Source: CAXSDR01 sp964236445 (GTDB lineage: Bacteria; Actinomycetota; Actinomycetes; Motilibacterales; Motilibacteraceae). Taken from it: DNA of 28,541 nt. Below the pieces are notes generated by a model. That model made no database searches, was not told the origin of the DNA, and saw only the letters and a list, made by a program, of their open reading frames with translations. This document shows positions 18,182 to 25,878 of this stretch, in pieces (the stretch's first letter is position 1; each line of letters starts with the position of its first letter). The DNA is taken from NCBI GenBank assembly GCA_964236445.1, contig CAXSDR010000043.1, positions 1 through 28,541 on the forward strand, in the 5' to 3' direction. A program made the position numbers and the translations under genes.

Positions 18182-18687
18182 GGGCGCACCAGCGCGAGCA
18201 CCTCGGCGGCGATGTCGTCCGGTGTCCTGCCGTCGGTGCTGACCCGCGCCGTCGCAACCTCGTCGTAGAGCGCCCTGCGGGCATCGAGCAGGCGCGACCA
18301 CTGCTGGCGCGGGTTGCCGAGAAGCAGCGGGCGATCGCGGTTGAACCCCACCCGCCGCGCGGCGTCGGAGATCCCGACCTCGAGCAGGACGACAGGCGCC
18401 CCGCACGCCCGCAGTGCGCTGCGACTGCCCTCTGCCAGCACAGCGCCTCCCCCGAGGGCGACGACGACGTCGTCGGCGGCAAGCGCATCGAGCACAGCCG
18501 CCGCTTCCAGCTCCCTGAAGTGTGCCTCGCCCTCTTCGACGAAGATCTCGCTGACCGAGACGCCGGCTCGCGACTCGACATCGGCGTCGGTGTCACGCAG
18601 CGACAACCCGAGACGGGTTGCCACGAGCGAGCCGATCGTCGTCTTGCCTGCGCCGGGTGGGCCCACAAGGACAAGGACAGGGCTCAC
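18178..18687 (-). CDS. aroK: Shikimate kinase
   Basis: AroK phosphorylates shikimate at the 3-OH with ATP. The 169-residue P-loop kinase has Walker A GPPGAGKT (residues 9-16), the shikimate-binding DTDADVE, the glycine loop VALGGGAV and the lid arginine region FNRDRPLLL. The start is GTG at 18687, in a GTGA overlap with the aroC stop, so expression is coupled to chorismate synthase although they catalyse non-adjacent steps. Confidence 0.96.
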   Translation of the reverse strand: MSPVLVLVGPPGAGKTTIGSLVATRLGLSLRDTDADVESRAGVSVSEIFVEEGEAHFRELEAAAVLDALAADDVVVALGGGAVLAEGSRSALRACGAPVVLLEVGISDAARRVGFNRDRPLLLGNPRQQWSRLLDARRALYDEVATARVSTDGRTPDDIAAEVLALVRP

Positions 18688-19865
18688 CGGAATCGCAGCG
18701 CGTCGAGGTAGGACGTCACGTTGCGCCGCGTCTCGGTCAACGAGTCGCCGCCGAACTTCTCCATCACGGCGTCCGCGAGCACGAGCGCGACGACCGCCTC
18801 GGCGACGATGGCAGCTGCGGGAACGGCACACACGTCGCTGCGCTGATGGTTGGCTTTCGCCGGCAGGCCCGTCGCCACGTCGACGGTGTCGAGGGCGCGG
18901 GGCACGGTGGCGATGGGCTTCATCGCGGCGCGTACGCGCAGCACTTCCCCCGTCGTCATGCCGCCTTCGGTGCCGCCCGCGTGACCGGTGCGTCGCGCGA
19001 GCAGCCCGTCGGCGCCCGTCTCGATCTCGTCGTGAGCCGCCGACCCGCGCCGGGCTGCCAGGTCGAACCCGTCACCGACCTCGACGCCCTTGATCGCCTG
19101 GATGCCCATGAGCGCACCCGCGAGTCTCGCGTCGATGCGGCGGTCCCAGTGGACGTGGCTGCCGAGACCCGGTGGCAGACCGTGGACGACGACCTCCACG
19201 ATGCCGCCGAGGGTCTCACCCTCCTTGTGCGCAGCGTCGACCTCCTCGACCATGCGGGCACCCGTCTGCGGGTCGGCGCAGCGCAGCGGGTCGGCATCGA
19301 TGCGGTCCTCGTCACCCGGCACCGGGACGACGCCGGGCGGCGCAGCGACGGTGCCGACGCGCACCACGTGGCTCATCACGACGGCACCGGTCGCCTGCAG
19401 CAGGAGCGCGCGGGCAACGGCTCCGAGGGCGACCCGCGACGCGGTCTCCCGCGCCGAGGCGCGCTCGAGGACCGGCCGTGCGTCGTCGAAGTCGTACTTC
19501 TGCATGCCGACCAGGTCGGCGTGCCCGGGCCTGGGACGGGTGAGCGGTGCGTTGCGGGCGAGGGCGGCGAGCTCGTCCTCGGGCACCGGGTCGGCGGCCA
19601 TCACCTGTTCCCACTTGGGCCACTCGGTGTTGGCGATGCGCACCGCGAAGGGGCCGCCCTGGGTCAGCCCGTGCCGCAGGCCCCCGGCGATCTCGATCTC
19701 GTCACGCTCGAACGCCATGCGTGCGCCGCGGCCATAGCCGAGGCGACGCCGGGCGAGGTCATGATCGAGGTCGGCGGTCGTGACTCGGATGCCGGCAGGA
19801 AGTCCCTCGAGCACCGCGATGAGTGCGGGCCCGTGTGACTCTCCGGCAGTGATCCATCGCAGCAC
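18684..19865 (-). CDS. aroC: Chorismate synthase
   Basis: AroC removes phosphate from EPSP to form chorismate and needs reduced FMN. The 393-residue protein opens with the signature LRWITAGESHGPALIAVLEG and has RRLGYGRGARM, the GSAAHDE region and GGTEGGMTTGEVLRVRAAMKPI. I chose the GTG at 19865 because GGGAGG lies 8 nt upstream; the open frame upstream crosses the pil terminator and is not protein-like. It is the first gene of aroC-aroK-aroB-aroQ. No obvious promoter fits in the 100 bp between it and the pilus locus, so it may partly depend on read-through or on a promoter inside the PilP-like gene. Confidence 0.96.
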   Translation of the reverse strand: MLRWITAGESHGPALIAVLEGLPAGIRVTTADLDHDLARRRLGYGRGARMAFERDEIEIAGGLRHGLTQGGPFAVRIANTEWPKWEQVMAADPVPEDELAALARNAPLTRPRPGHADLVGMQKYDFDDARPVLERASARETASRVALGAVARALLLQATGAVVMSHVVRVGTVAAPPGVVPVPGDEDRIDADPLRCADPQTGARMVEEVDAAHKEGETLGGIVEVVVHGLPPGLGSHVHWDRRIDARLAGALMGIQAIKGVEVGDGFDLAARRGSAAHDEIETGADGLLARRTGHAGGTEGGMTTGEVLRVRAAMKPIATVPRALDTVDVATGLPAKANHQRSDVCAVPAAAIVAEAVVALVLADAVMEKFGGDSLTETRRNVTSYLDALRFR

Positions 19866-19882
19866 GGCCGCATCCTCCCACA

Positions 19883-19925
19883 ACGAGGAAGAAGGGCCGC
19901 TCCGGCTGGAGCGACCCTTCCTCGT
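19883..19925 (-). terminator. Terminator hairpin between the pilus locus and aroC
   Basis: ACGAGGA-AGA-AGGGCCGCTCC (19883-19903) pairs with GGAGCGACCCTTCCTCGT (19908-19925) around GGCT, with one 3-nt bulge and one mismatch or wobble. This is by far the longest stem in this gap. It follows the last pilus-locus gene and sits 18 nt before the aroC start codon. Confidence 0.8.
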
Positions 19926-19965
19926 CGTGCGGCTGCCGCGCTGCGCAGCAGCGGTTGTGCGGTGC

Positions 19966-20670
19966 TCAGGAGAACGTGGTCGAAGCCCCTTCGCACATAT
20001 CGAACTTCTGCGTGCCGTGGGAGAACGATCCGCAGGTCCCACCCTCGAGCCGCAGGACGGAGAAAGCGGTGTCGAGCGAGGCGCCGGGCGCGGCCGTGAC
20101 GGAGAGCCCGTTGACGAGCACGGTGACCGACGAGTCGTCGCTGGCGACAGCGACGACCTTGAACGTCGTCACACCTGCGGGCACGGTGCCCGGAATGGTG
20201 CCGGGCACTGTGCCGGGGACGGTCGGCACGGTTCCGGGCACGGTTCCCGGCACGGTCGGGACGACGGGGGTGGTCGGGACGGTGCCCGTACCTGTTCCTG
20301 TGCCCGTACCCGGGTTGGTGACGACGGGGGCCGTCACCACCGGTGCCGTGACCGGCGAGGCGGGTCCCGGCGCGTTGGGCAGCTGGGAGATGAACGGGTT
20401 GCGGCCGCCACCGGCGTCGACCACGGCGACGTCAGGTGCTGACGCTGACGGGCTGGCGCTCGCCTTGGGGACTGCATGACGGGCCGAGGGCACCGGGGCA
20501 CCGAGGCTGCTGCTGTCGTCGCCCGAGGTGAGGAGCCAGGCGGCAGCGCCCAGGGCGACAGCGGTGACGAGGACCCCCACCCCGGCCAACAGCTTCTTGT
20601 TCGGACCGGTCGAGGGGGCGTCGTAGGCGGATGCACCAGAACCTGCGAAGGGGAAGTTCCTGTCGCTCAT
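19966..20670 (-). CDS. PilP-like bitopic membrane protein of the type IV pilus locus
   Basis: This 234-residue protein has a short cytoplasmic N-terminus, one membrane helix (about 27-48) and a Ser/Ala-rich stretch. A GGGRNPFISQ motif (residues 87-96) follows, like the NPF/DPF motif of PilP and GspC proteins, then a Pro/Thr/Gly repeat linker (about 101-167) and a small beta-rich C-terminal domain with Cys213 and Cys226. Its place directly after pilO matches pilP in Gram-negative pilMNOP. I start it at the ATG at 20670, with TAGGAG 6 nt upstream; the preceding GTG is too close to that site. In Gram-negatives PilP meets the secretin PilQ; an outer membrane is not expected here, so the partner is unknown. 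The family assignment is inferred from architecture and position. Confidence 0.72.
   Translation of the reverse strand: MSDRNFPFAGSGASAYDAPSTGPNKKLLAGVGVLVTAVALGAAAWLLTSGDDSSSLGAPVPSARHAVPKASASPSASAPDVAVVDAGGGRNPFISQLPNAPGPASPVTAPVVTAPVVTNPGTGTGTGTGTVPTTPVVPTVPGTVPGTVPTVPGTVPGTIPGTVPAGVTTFKVVAVASDDSSVTVLVNGLSVTAAPGASLDTAFSVLRLEGGTCGSFSHGTQKFDMCEGASTTFS
20176..20313 (-). repeat. PGT/VPGT repeat linker
   Basis: Residues 120-165 of the PilP-like protein are (GT)n followed by repeated VPGTVPGT and VPTVPGT units. The DNA repeats near-identical ACGGTNCCGGGC blocks. It encodes an extended, probably wall-spanning spacer and is prone to length variation. Confidence 0.8.
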
Positions 20671-20679
20671 CACGATCTC

Positions 20680-21357
20680 CTAGTTGACGGCGGCAGCAGG
20701 CGATGTTGCCTCGGCCGCCTTGGTCGTGGTGCCGGTGGCCGTCGTGCCGCCGACGGCCGGGACCGGAGCTCCGGTCAGGAAAACACGACCGATGATGCTG
20801 GCCGTCACGTCGCCGCCGGCTTTCGCCGCGGTGCCGGCTGCAGCGTCGCCCTGGGCACTGGTGAGGTCGAGCGATGTCACGAGGAAGACGCGCTGCAGGC
20901 TCTCCAGTCGCGACATGAACGTCTCGACCGCGAAGTAGTCGCCGGTCACCGACAGGTTGAGTCCGATCTGCTGCAGGCCCGAGCTGTCGGGCACGACCGC
21001 GGTCGAGCCGGTGGTGAGCGGACTCGGGGTTGTCGGCACGACCGAGGTCAGTTTCACGCCGGCCTTGGCCGCCTCGGCTGTCAGGGACCGCACCAGGCTC
21101 GGCAGAGCCGGGTTGTCGGGCACACGGTCCTTGAACTTCGCGATCACCGCTCGCTGCGCGGGCAGGTCGACGGCCATGGCGCGGAGCAGGTCGATGTCAC
21201 TCTTCGTCGCCACGTTGGTCGAGTCCTGCGCCGTCTTCTGCACCTTGAGCGCCGACGTGTCGGAACGCTGCGGCGAGAGGAGCAGGAACCACGAGGCGAT
21301 GACGATCAGCACGCTGACCAGCACGGCGCCGACCGCCCACTTGGAGGTCTGGTTCAT
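20680..21357 (-). CDS. pilO: Type IV pilus assembly protein PilO
   Basis: PilO is a bitopic inner-membrane protein that pairs with PilN in the alignment subcomplex. The 225 residues show a membrane helix at about 8-28, a helical segment, then a ferredoxin-like PilO domain (SLTAEAAKAGVKLTSVVP, then LNLSVTGDYFAVETFMSRLESLQRVFLVTSLDL), which is characteristic. The C-terminus is a low-complexity Thr/Ala tail. The ATG at 21357 follows the pilN stop by 2 nt. Confidence 0.88.
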   Translation of the reverse strand: MNQTSKWAVGAVLVSVLIVIASWFLLLSPQRSDTSALKVQKTAQDSTNVATKSDIDLLRAMAVDLPAQRAVIAKFKDRVPDNPALPSLVRSLTAEAAKAGVKLTSVVPTTPSPLTTGSTAVVPDSSGLQQIGLNLSVTGDYFAVETFMSRLESLQRVFLVTSLDLTSAQGDAAAGTAAKAGGDVTASIIGRVFLTGAPVPAVGGTTATGTTTKAAEATSPAAAVN

Positions 21358-21359
21358 CG

Positions 21360-22034
21360 TCAGTTACCCGCCTTCGCGGTGGTGTAGCGGTGGGAGAGCG
21401 CGGCCGGCGTCAGCGACGCTGTTGCGGCGAACGTGACACTCGCCGGGTCGCCGCCCGTGCTGGCACCGCTCGAGGTCGAGTTGGAGAAGTAGGGCGAGGT
21501 CACACCGCTCTCGCTCGCCAAGGCGTCCAGCCAGGCGGCCACGTCGTTGTGCGCGACCCCTTTGCCGCCGAACGTCAGCGAGCCGACGGAAGCTGCCGCT
21601 GGGGCTGCACCCGGGGCGACGGGAGTCGTCGCGCCGGTGAGATCGAGGTGCATGGTTGTCAGCCAGACGCGCTTGGGCACGATCAGCGCCAGGTCGTTGA
21701 GGACGAACGACGTCCGCACCTCACCGCCCATCGCGGTGGCCAGCTGCGACGTCGTGGCGGCCGCGGCCGCGTAGACGGGGCGCACGTCGCTGTAGTTGGC
21801 CTGCTCGGCGCTCAGTGTCCTGCCCACCGCCTGCGACGCCACCAGGTCGCGGTTCGCGTTCTGGTGGGCCTGGGCGCCGAGCACGTAGGCACCGACGATC
21901 AGGGCGCAGACGCCCAGGATGGCGGCACCAAGGCCGAGCTGGACCTTGCGGAACTGTGCCTTCTGCGCGATCTCGGGCGGCAGGAGGTTGACCCGCGGCA
22001 TGGTCCGGGAGCGGACCGCAGTCAGGGTGTTCAT
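21360..22034 (-). CDS. pilN: Type IV pilus assembly protein PilN
   Basis: PilN links cytosolic PilM to membrane PilO. The 224-residue protein has the conserved PilM-binding motif RVNLLPPEI near residues 14-22, a membrane helix at about 35-55 and a ferredoxin-like extracytoplasmic domain containing VWLTTMHLDL. I chose the ATG at 22034 (AGGAG 7 nt upstream, one base overlap with the pilM stop); GTG at 22037 is an equal alternative adding one residue. Confidence 0.9.
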   Translation of the reverse strand: MNTLTAVRSRTMPRVNLLPPEIAQKAQFRKVQLGLGAAILGVCALIVGAYVLGAQAHQNANRDLVASQAVGRTLSAEQANYSDVRPVYAAAAATTSQLATAMGGEVRTSFVLNDLALIVPKRVWLTTMHLDLTGATTPVAPGAAPAAASVGSLTFGGKGVAHNDVAAWLDALASESGVTSPYFSNSTSSGASTGGDPASVTFAATASLTPAALSHRYTTAKAGN

Positions 22035-23092
22035 CACGCGGCTCCTAGTGCGAGACCGACCGGGACGGCAGCCACGGGGGCGACGAAGTCGAGCTGTTCG
22101 GCACTGAGCTCCGTGTTGCCGAGCAGCATCCCCACGAGGGGACTCGCCTGCACGACCGGAAGCCGCGTCGCGGCACCGAGCCGCTCCGCCAGTCCGGCGA
22201 GGCGTGAGCCTCCGCCGCTGATGGCGAGCGAGCTGATCGGCGACGAGCCGCTGCTCGCCGTGTAGTAGTCGAGGGACCCACGGATCTCATCGACGAACGC
22301 TGCCATCGCGAAGTCAACGACGCGGCGAGCCTTCTCGACCTCGGGGTCCTCCTCGCCCTCATAGGAGAGCTGCTGCTTCACTGCTTCGGCAGCTTCGTAA
22401 GGCAGGCCCAGCCGGTCGGCGAGCGACTCTGTGACGTGCTGGCCACCCATGAGCAGGATGCGGACGAAGCGCGGCACCCCGCCCTCGTGCACGAGGATGT
22501 TCGTCACCCGGGCACCGATGTCGACGAGCGCCTCGACCGGCGGCACCCTGTCGGGGGTGACCTCCGCCTGACCGAGCGATCGCAGGACCGCGAACGGTGT
22601 CAGGTCGACGCTCACCGGCGTGAGCCCCGCGAGCTGGACCGCGTCCACGACCGCCGCCACCATGGTGCGCGACGCCGCGACCAGCAGGCCACGGATCACG
22701 CGATCGCCCGCGGGGGTGATCATCTCCTCGAGGGCGTGGAAGTCGAGGAGCGCCTGGTCGACGGGCATCGGGACGAAGTCCTGCACCTGATATGCCAGCG
22801 AGTTCTTGAGCTCCTGATCGGTCATCCAGGGGAGGTCGACCTGGCGGACGATGACCTTCTGGTTGGCGACGCCGACGACGACCTTCTTGCTCGAGAACTT
22901 GGTCGACTGCCACAGCTGCGAGATCGCCTGCGCGACCTGGGCCACGTCGACGATCTCGCCGTCTCGGACACCGTCCTTGAGCTCTACCTGACCGAACTGC
23001 TCGAGGGTGACCGCGCCTTTGGCGAAGGACACCTCCGCTGCACGCACGGCGGAGGTCCCGATATCGAGACCGATGGCACTACGTCCAGCCAC
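22034..23092 (-). CDS. pilM: Type IV pilus actin-like ATPase-fold protein PilM
   Basis: PilM is a cytosolic FtsA/actin-like protein that docks PilN and connects the motor to the membrane complex. The 352-residue protein begins with the phosphate-1 motif IGLDIGTSAVRAAEV. It shows VVVGVANQKVIVRQVDLPWM, the phosphate-2-type VEALVDIGARVTNILV and SSLAISGGGSRLAGLAERL, all typical. The start is GTG at 23092 with GGGAG upstream. The 133 nt before it contain no strong gene but several hairpins. Full length and intact. Confidence 0.95.
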   Translation of the reverse strand: MAGRSAIGLDIGTSAVRAAEVSFAKGAVTLEQFGQVELKDGVRDGEIVDVAQVAQAISQLWQSTKFSSKKVVVGVANQKVIVRQVDLPWMTDQELKNSLAYQVQDFVPMPVDQALLDFHALEEMITPAGDRVIRGLLVAASRTMVAAVVDAVQLAGLTPVSVDLTPFAVLRSLGQAEVTPDRVPPVEALVDIGARVTNILVHEGGVPRFVRILLMGGQHVTESLADRLGLPYEAAEAVKQQLSYEGEEDPEVEKARRVVDFAMAAFVDEIRGSLDYYTASSGSSPISSLAISGGGSRLAGLAERLGAATRLPVVQASPLVGMLLGNTELSAEQLDFVAPVAAVPVGLALGAA

Positions 23093-23225
23093 GACGCTCC
23101 CTCTCTCAGCCGAAACACATCGGGCGGGTGCGCCCGTCTTGTGCTGTCGAGGAGGTTTCGGCGGAGCCGGTCGCTCTCTTGAGCGTTAAGGCCCAGGTTG
23201 TCCAGGGCGATCTGCTCAAGCATCG
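23093..23225 (-). other. pilD-pilM gap with nested inverted repeats; possible leader RNA
   Basis: On the minus strand this gap holds CTTGAGC and GCTCAAG (7-bp perfect arms at 23220-23214 and 23184-23178) enclosing the hairpin GCCCTGG-ACAA-CCTGGGC. GAGC-GACCG-GCTC comes next, then CCGAAAC and GTTTCGG (7-bp arms) enclosing CGGGCG-CACC-CGCCCG. All lie upstream of the pilM Shine-Dalgarno. An ATG two bases after the pilD stop opens a frame of 79 codons that runs into pilM out of frame; about the first 44 codons are hydrophilic and could be a small protein, but third-position GC is lower than in the neighbours and no ribosome site is seen. I do not match it to a known riboswitch. Confidence 0.4.
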
Positions 23226-24008
23226 CTAGGAAATGAACGCGTCCACATAGGCGTCGGCGAGCTGGGAGCCGGCGAGGATCGCGAGCAATGCTCCGATGAG
23301 CATGTAGGGGCCGTAGGGGATCATCGTCTTGCGGCCACCGCCTCGGAACAGCAGGACGCAGACCGCACCCACCCCCCCCACGACGAAGCCACCGAAGGCA
23401 CCCACGAGTAGTGCGCCCCAGCCCAGCCAGCCGAGGAACATGCCGAGGATGCCTGAGAGCTTGACGTCGCCGAATCCCATGCCGGCCGGATAGATGAACC
23501 ACACGATGAAATAGAACGCGAACAACGCCGCACCGGCGACGGCGGCATGCCAGAGCGGCGTCCAGCTGGTCTCGAGTGCCGCCGCAGCGCAGAGCAGCAA
23601 CGCGGCGATCGGATAAGACGGCAGCACGATGGCATCGGGCAGGCGCTTGATGTCAAGGTCGATAAGCGCGAGCGCCACTCCGATGGCGCCGAGGAAGAGA
23701 AAGGCCGGGAGCTCCCACGAGGCACCGAGCCGCCACGTGAGCAGCCCGAACACGGTAGCGGTCAGTAGCTCCACCATGGGGTAGCGAGCCGAGATGTGCG
23801 TGCCGCACGCTCTGCACCGCGCCCGCAGCAGCAGCCAGCCCACAATGGGAATGTTGTCCCGATGCGCGATGGGCACGTCGCAGTTCGGGCAGTGCGATGC
23901 CGGCGCAACCACGCTCTCGTGGCGAGGAAGGCGCCAGACCACCACGTTGAGGAATGACCCGACGGCCAGGCCGAGCGCGACGGTGACGGCGGTCAGCAGG
24001 ATCAGCAC
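23226..24008 (-). CDS. pilD: Prepilin peptidase / N-methyltransferase
   Basis: PilD cleaves type III leader peptides of the pilins encoded upstream and methylates the new N-terminus. The 260-residue polytopic protein starts with SFLNVVVWRLPR, then the cytoplasmic loop with Cys40-Pro-Asn-Cys43 and Cys65-Arg-Ala-Cys68 (zinc-binding, linked to the methyltransferase part). The catalytic aspartates are in LIDLDIKRLPD (around 117-119) and GFGDVK (Asp181). Six to eight membrane helices are apparent. The start is GTG at 24008; the ribosome site is weak. Confidence 0.95.
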   Translation of the reverse strand: MLILLTAVTVALGLAVGSFLNVVVWRLPRHESVVAPASHCPNCDVPIAHRDNIPIVGWLLLRARCRACGTHISARYPMVELLTATVFGLLTWRLGASWELPAFLFLGAIGVALALIDLDIKRLPDAIVLPSYPIAALLLCAAAALETSWTPLWHAAVAGAALFAFYFIVWFIYPAGMGFGDVKLSGILGMFLGWLGWGALLVGAFGGFVVGGVGAVCVLLFRGGGRKTMIPYGPYMLIGALLAILAGSQLADAYVDAFIS

Positions 24009-24061
24009 GTGAACAACCTAGGACGCGCAAGGCTCCGGATCGAGGTCACTGCGAGATCGCG

Positions 24062-25858
24062 CTAGTTGCGCTGCTCCGCCACGGCGTTCTTCTTCCAGCG
24101 CGCCGACACGGGATCGAGGAAGAAGGGCGGTGACTGCAAGGGGAATCGCGTGTCGTATTGGTAGTCCTTGCAGTAGCCGTTGCCCGAAGTGCAGCTTCCA
24201 CTGCTCACCGTGCCGACCGTACCGCGAAACTTCTGTCCCAGTGCCCCGTGCAGCGACAGTGTGCCCATGTGCGTGCCGTAAGCCCAGTTCTGCACGATGA
24301 ACGATCCCTTGATAGCGAGGATCGCGGCGTCGATCTCGAGTGAGCTGACCGGCAGCAGGTTGTTTCCTGATGCGTCGACGGGGTGGTAGACCTGCACGAA
24401 GTTGTTGCCGATCAAGCCGAGGACGTCGGTGCTGCCTGGCCCGGTGCCCGAGTTGTAGAGCACGTCGTCGACGATGACGACGTTGTTGGCAGCCCCCACG
24501 GTCAGCCGGCCCTTGACCGTGCCGGACACGAAGGCGTCGCCCGCGTCGCAGGTGTAAGTCGTCGTGATGTCGGAAGCCACCGGATAGCCGACGACCCCCG
24601 GGGTGCAGGCTCCCGCGGAGTAGTTCGGGTCGGTCGACAACGTCGGCCTCGGCTGCACGAAGATCACGCCGTTCGGGGGCCCGTTGACTGTCTGCGTCCC
24701 GGCGCCGAACGGTCCCGTCCCACAGCCGGGGTTCACCACCTTGCTGTAGGGACTGCGCACGTCGTAGGTGCCGTTGCTTCTGAACGTGATTTTGGTCGGA
24801 CCGGTGTAGAGGCAGCCCGTACCGCCACGTAGGGGATCTGCATATTCCACGAGCTTCTGGTTGTCCGGCGGAAGGACGACCGAACCCGCGTACGACGGAG
24901 TCATGCAGCCGGCGCACGTTCCGGGTGCGTAGCTGCCGTCCCACCAGAGGTTCGCTCCTGGGTTGATGTGGGTCACACCCGCTACGACAGGAGCAGAAGC
25001 CCAGGACGACTCGACCGCATCCGTGCTTTTGATGCGCACAAAGTTTGCGGAGCCGCCGAGCTTGATCGAGTCGTTGGTGTGCAGCCATCCCGCGAGCGTG
25101 TCACCGCCGACGAAGTTGATGTCGGTGCAGACCGAAACATCGTTAAAGAGGTGGGTGGATGCACCTGAGCCAGCGGTCTTCGTGCCCAGCAAATCATCGG
25201 TGATGCCGCTGCGACCGGCATAATGATAAATGCCGCATTCGTCCGCGTGGCTCGTTGTGTCGGGCAGCGCGTAGGAGCTGCCGCTGTAAGAAAGGGTCGC
25301 CCAACCCGCTTTGTGACTCAATCTATAAACGTCAGGAGCGAACGTCTCGAGATCGGTGTAGTAGATGTACTTCAGGAACGAGTCCTTGGAGAGGTCGGCT
25401 GTAATCGTGCGTGTCTCGCCGTTGGTGCGGCCACTGACCCTGACGCGAAGGTTGCCACCTGACACGTCCGGAGACTGGACGACGGAATACTGGAAGCTGC
25501 TCGGGCCGACGGACGTCCCGGCCGACGTTCCGGGGATGACCTGCCAGTCCGGCGTCGTTGCCGTCGGCCGTTGACCCGTGACGTAGTAGCTGGGCCGGCC
25601 ACCTGGGCACGTGCTCGGCGTCCAGTAGGTGTCGCATGAGTTGAGGTGCTGGATGAAGTCGTCCAAGCCTGCCTGAGCCGCTGCCACGGACGCAGCGGCG
25701 TCCTGCGTCTGACGGCTCACGGGTAGCTGCCCCGTGACGTAGTAGAGGCCCGCAGTCGCCAGCATGGTCAGCACGAACATCGAGGCGATGACCGAGACCA
25801 AGGCGAAGCCGCTCTCACGATCTCCGGGGCGTCCGTGTCGGGTCGGGGTCGTGAGCAT
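24062..25858 (-). CDS. pilX: Large PilX/GspK-like minor pilin, cysteine-rich
   Basis: This is a 598-residue pilin-like protein. A short basic leader ends at Gly17, then the mature N-terminus FALVSVIASMFVLTMLATAGL forms the pilin helix. Position 5 is Ser, not Glu, as in tip pilins PilX and GspK that lack Glu5. The body of about 550 residues is beta-rich, with 12 cysteines (even number) and a likely beta-helix-like stretch (GRLTVGAANNVVIVDDVLY to DVLGLIGNNFVQVYHP). I start at the ATG at 25858 because AGGAG lies 7 nt upstream; an ATG at 25882 overlaps the pilW stop (ATGA) and would add eight residues. Likely role: tip of the pilus priming complex, perhaps carrying an adhesin domain. The family is inferred; size and cysteine content are unusual for PilX. 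Confidence 0.8.
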   Translation of the reverse strand: MLTTPTRHGRPGDRESGFALVSVIASMFVLTMLATAGLYYVTGQLPVSRQTQDAAASVAAAQAGLDDFIQHLNSCDTYWTPSTCPGGRPSYYVTGQRPTATTPDWQVIPGTSAGTSVGPSSFQYSVVQSPDVSGGNLRVRVSGRTNGETRTITADLSKDSFLKYIYYTDLETFAPDVYRLSHKAGWATLSYSGSSYALPDTTSHADECGIYHYAGRSGITDDLLGTKTAGSGASTHLFNDVSVCTDINFVGGDTLAGWLHTNDSIKLGGSANFVRIKSTDAVESSWASAPVVAGVTHINPGANLWWDGSYAPGTCAGCMTPSYAGSVVLPPDNQKLVEYADPLRGGTGCLYTGPTKITFRSNGTYDVRSPYSKVVNPGCGTGPFGAGTQTVNGPPNGVIFVQPRPTLSTDPNYSAGACTPGVVGYPVASDITTTYTCDAGDAFVSGTVKGRLTVGAANNVVIVDDVLYNSGTGPGSTDVLGLIGNNFVQVYHPVDASGNNLLPVSSLEIDAAILAIKGSFIVQNWAYGTHMGTLSLHGALGQKFRGTVGTVSSGSCTSGNGYCKDYQYDTRFPLQSPPFFLDPVSARWKKNAVAEQRN

Positions 25859-25878
25859 GGTGCAGCTCCTGGGTCGCG

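Noticed and set aside
23093..23225. c-di-GMP (GEMM) riboswitch upstream of pilM
   Set aside because: I looked for the conserved GEMM core and tetraloop-receptor features and could not find them, so only a generic structured region is claimed.
24018..25088. A 356-codon minus-strand frame within the PilX-like gene
   Set aside because: It is a frame-shifted shadow of pilX, Arg-rich and without domains.
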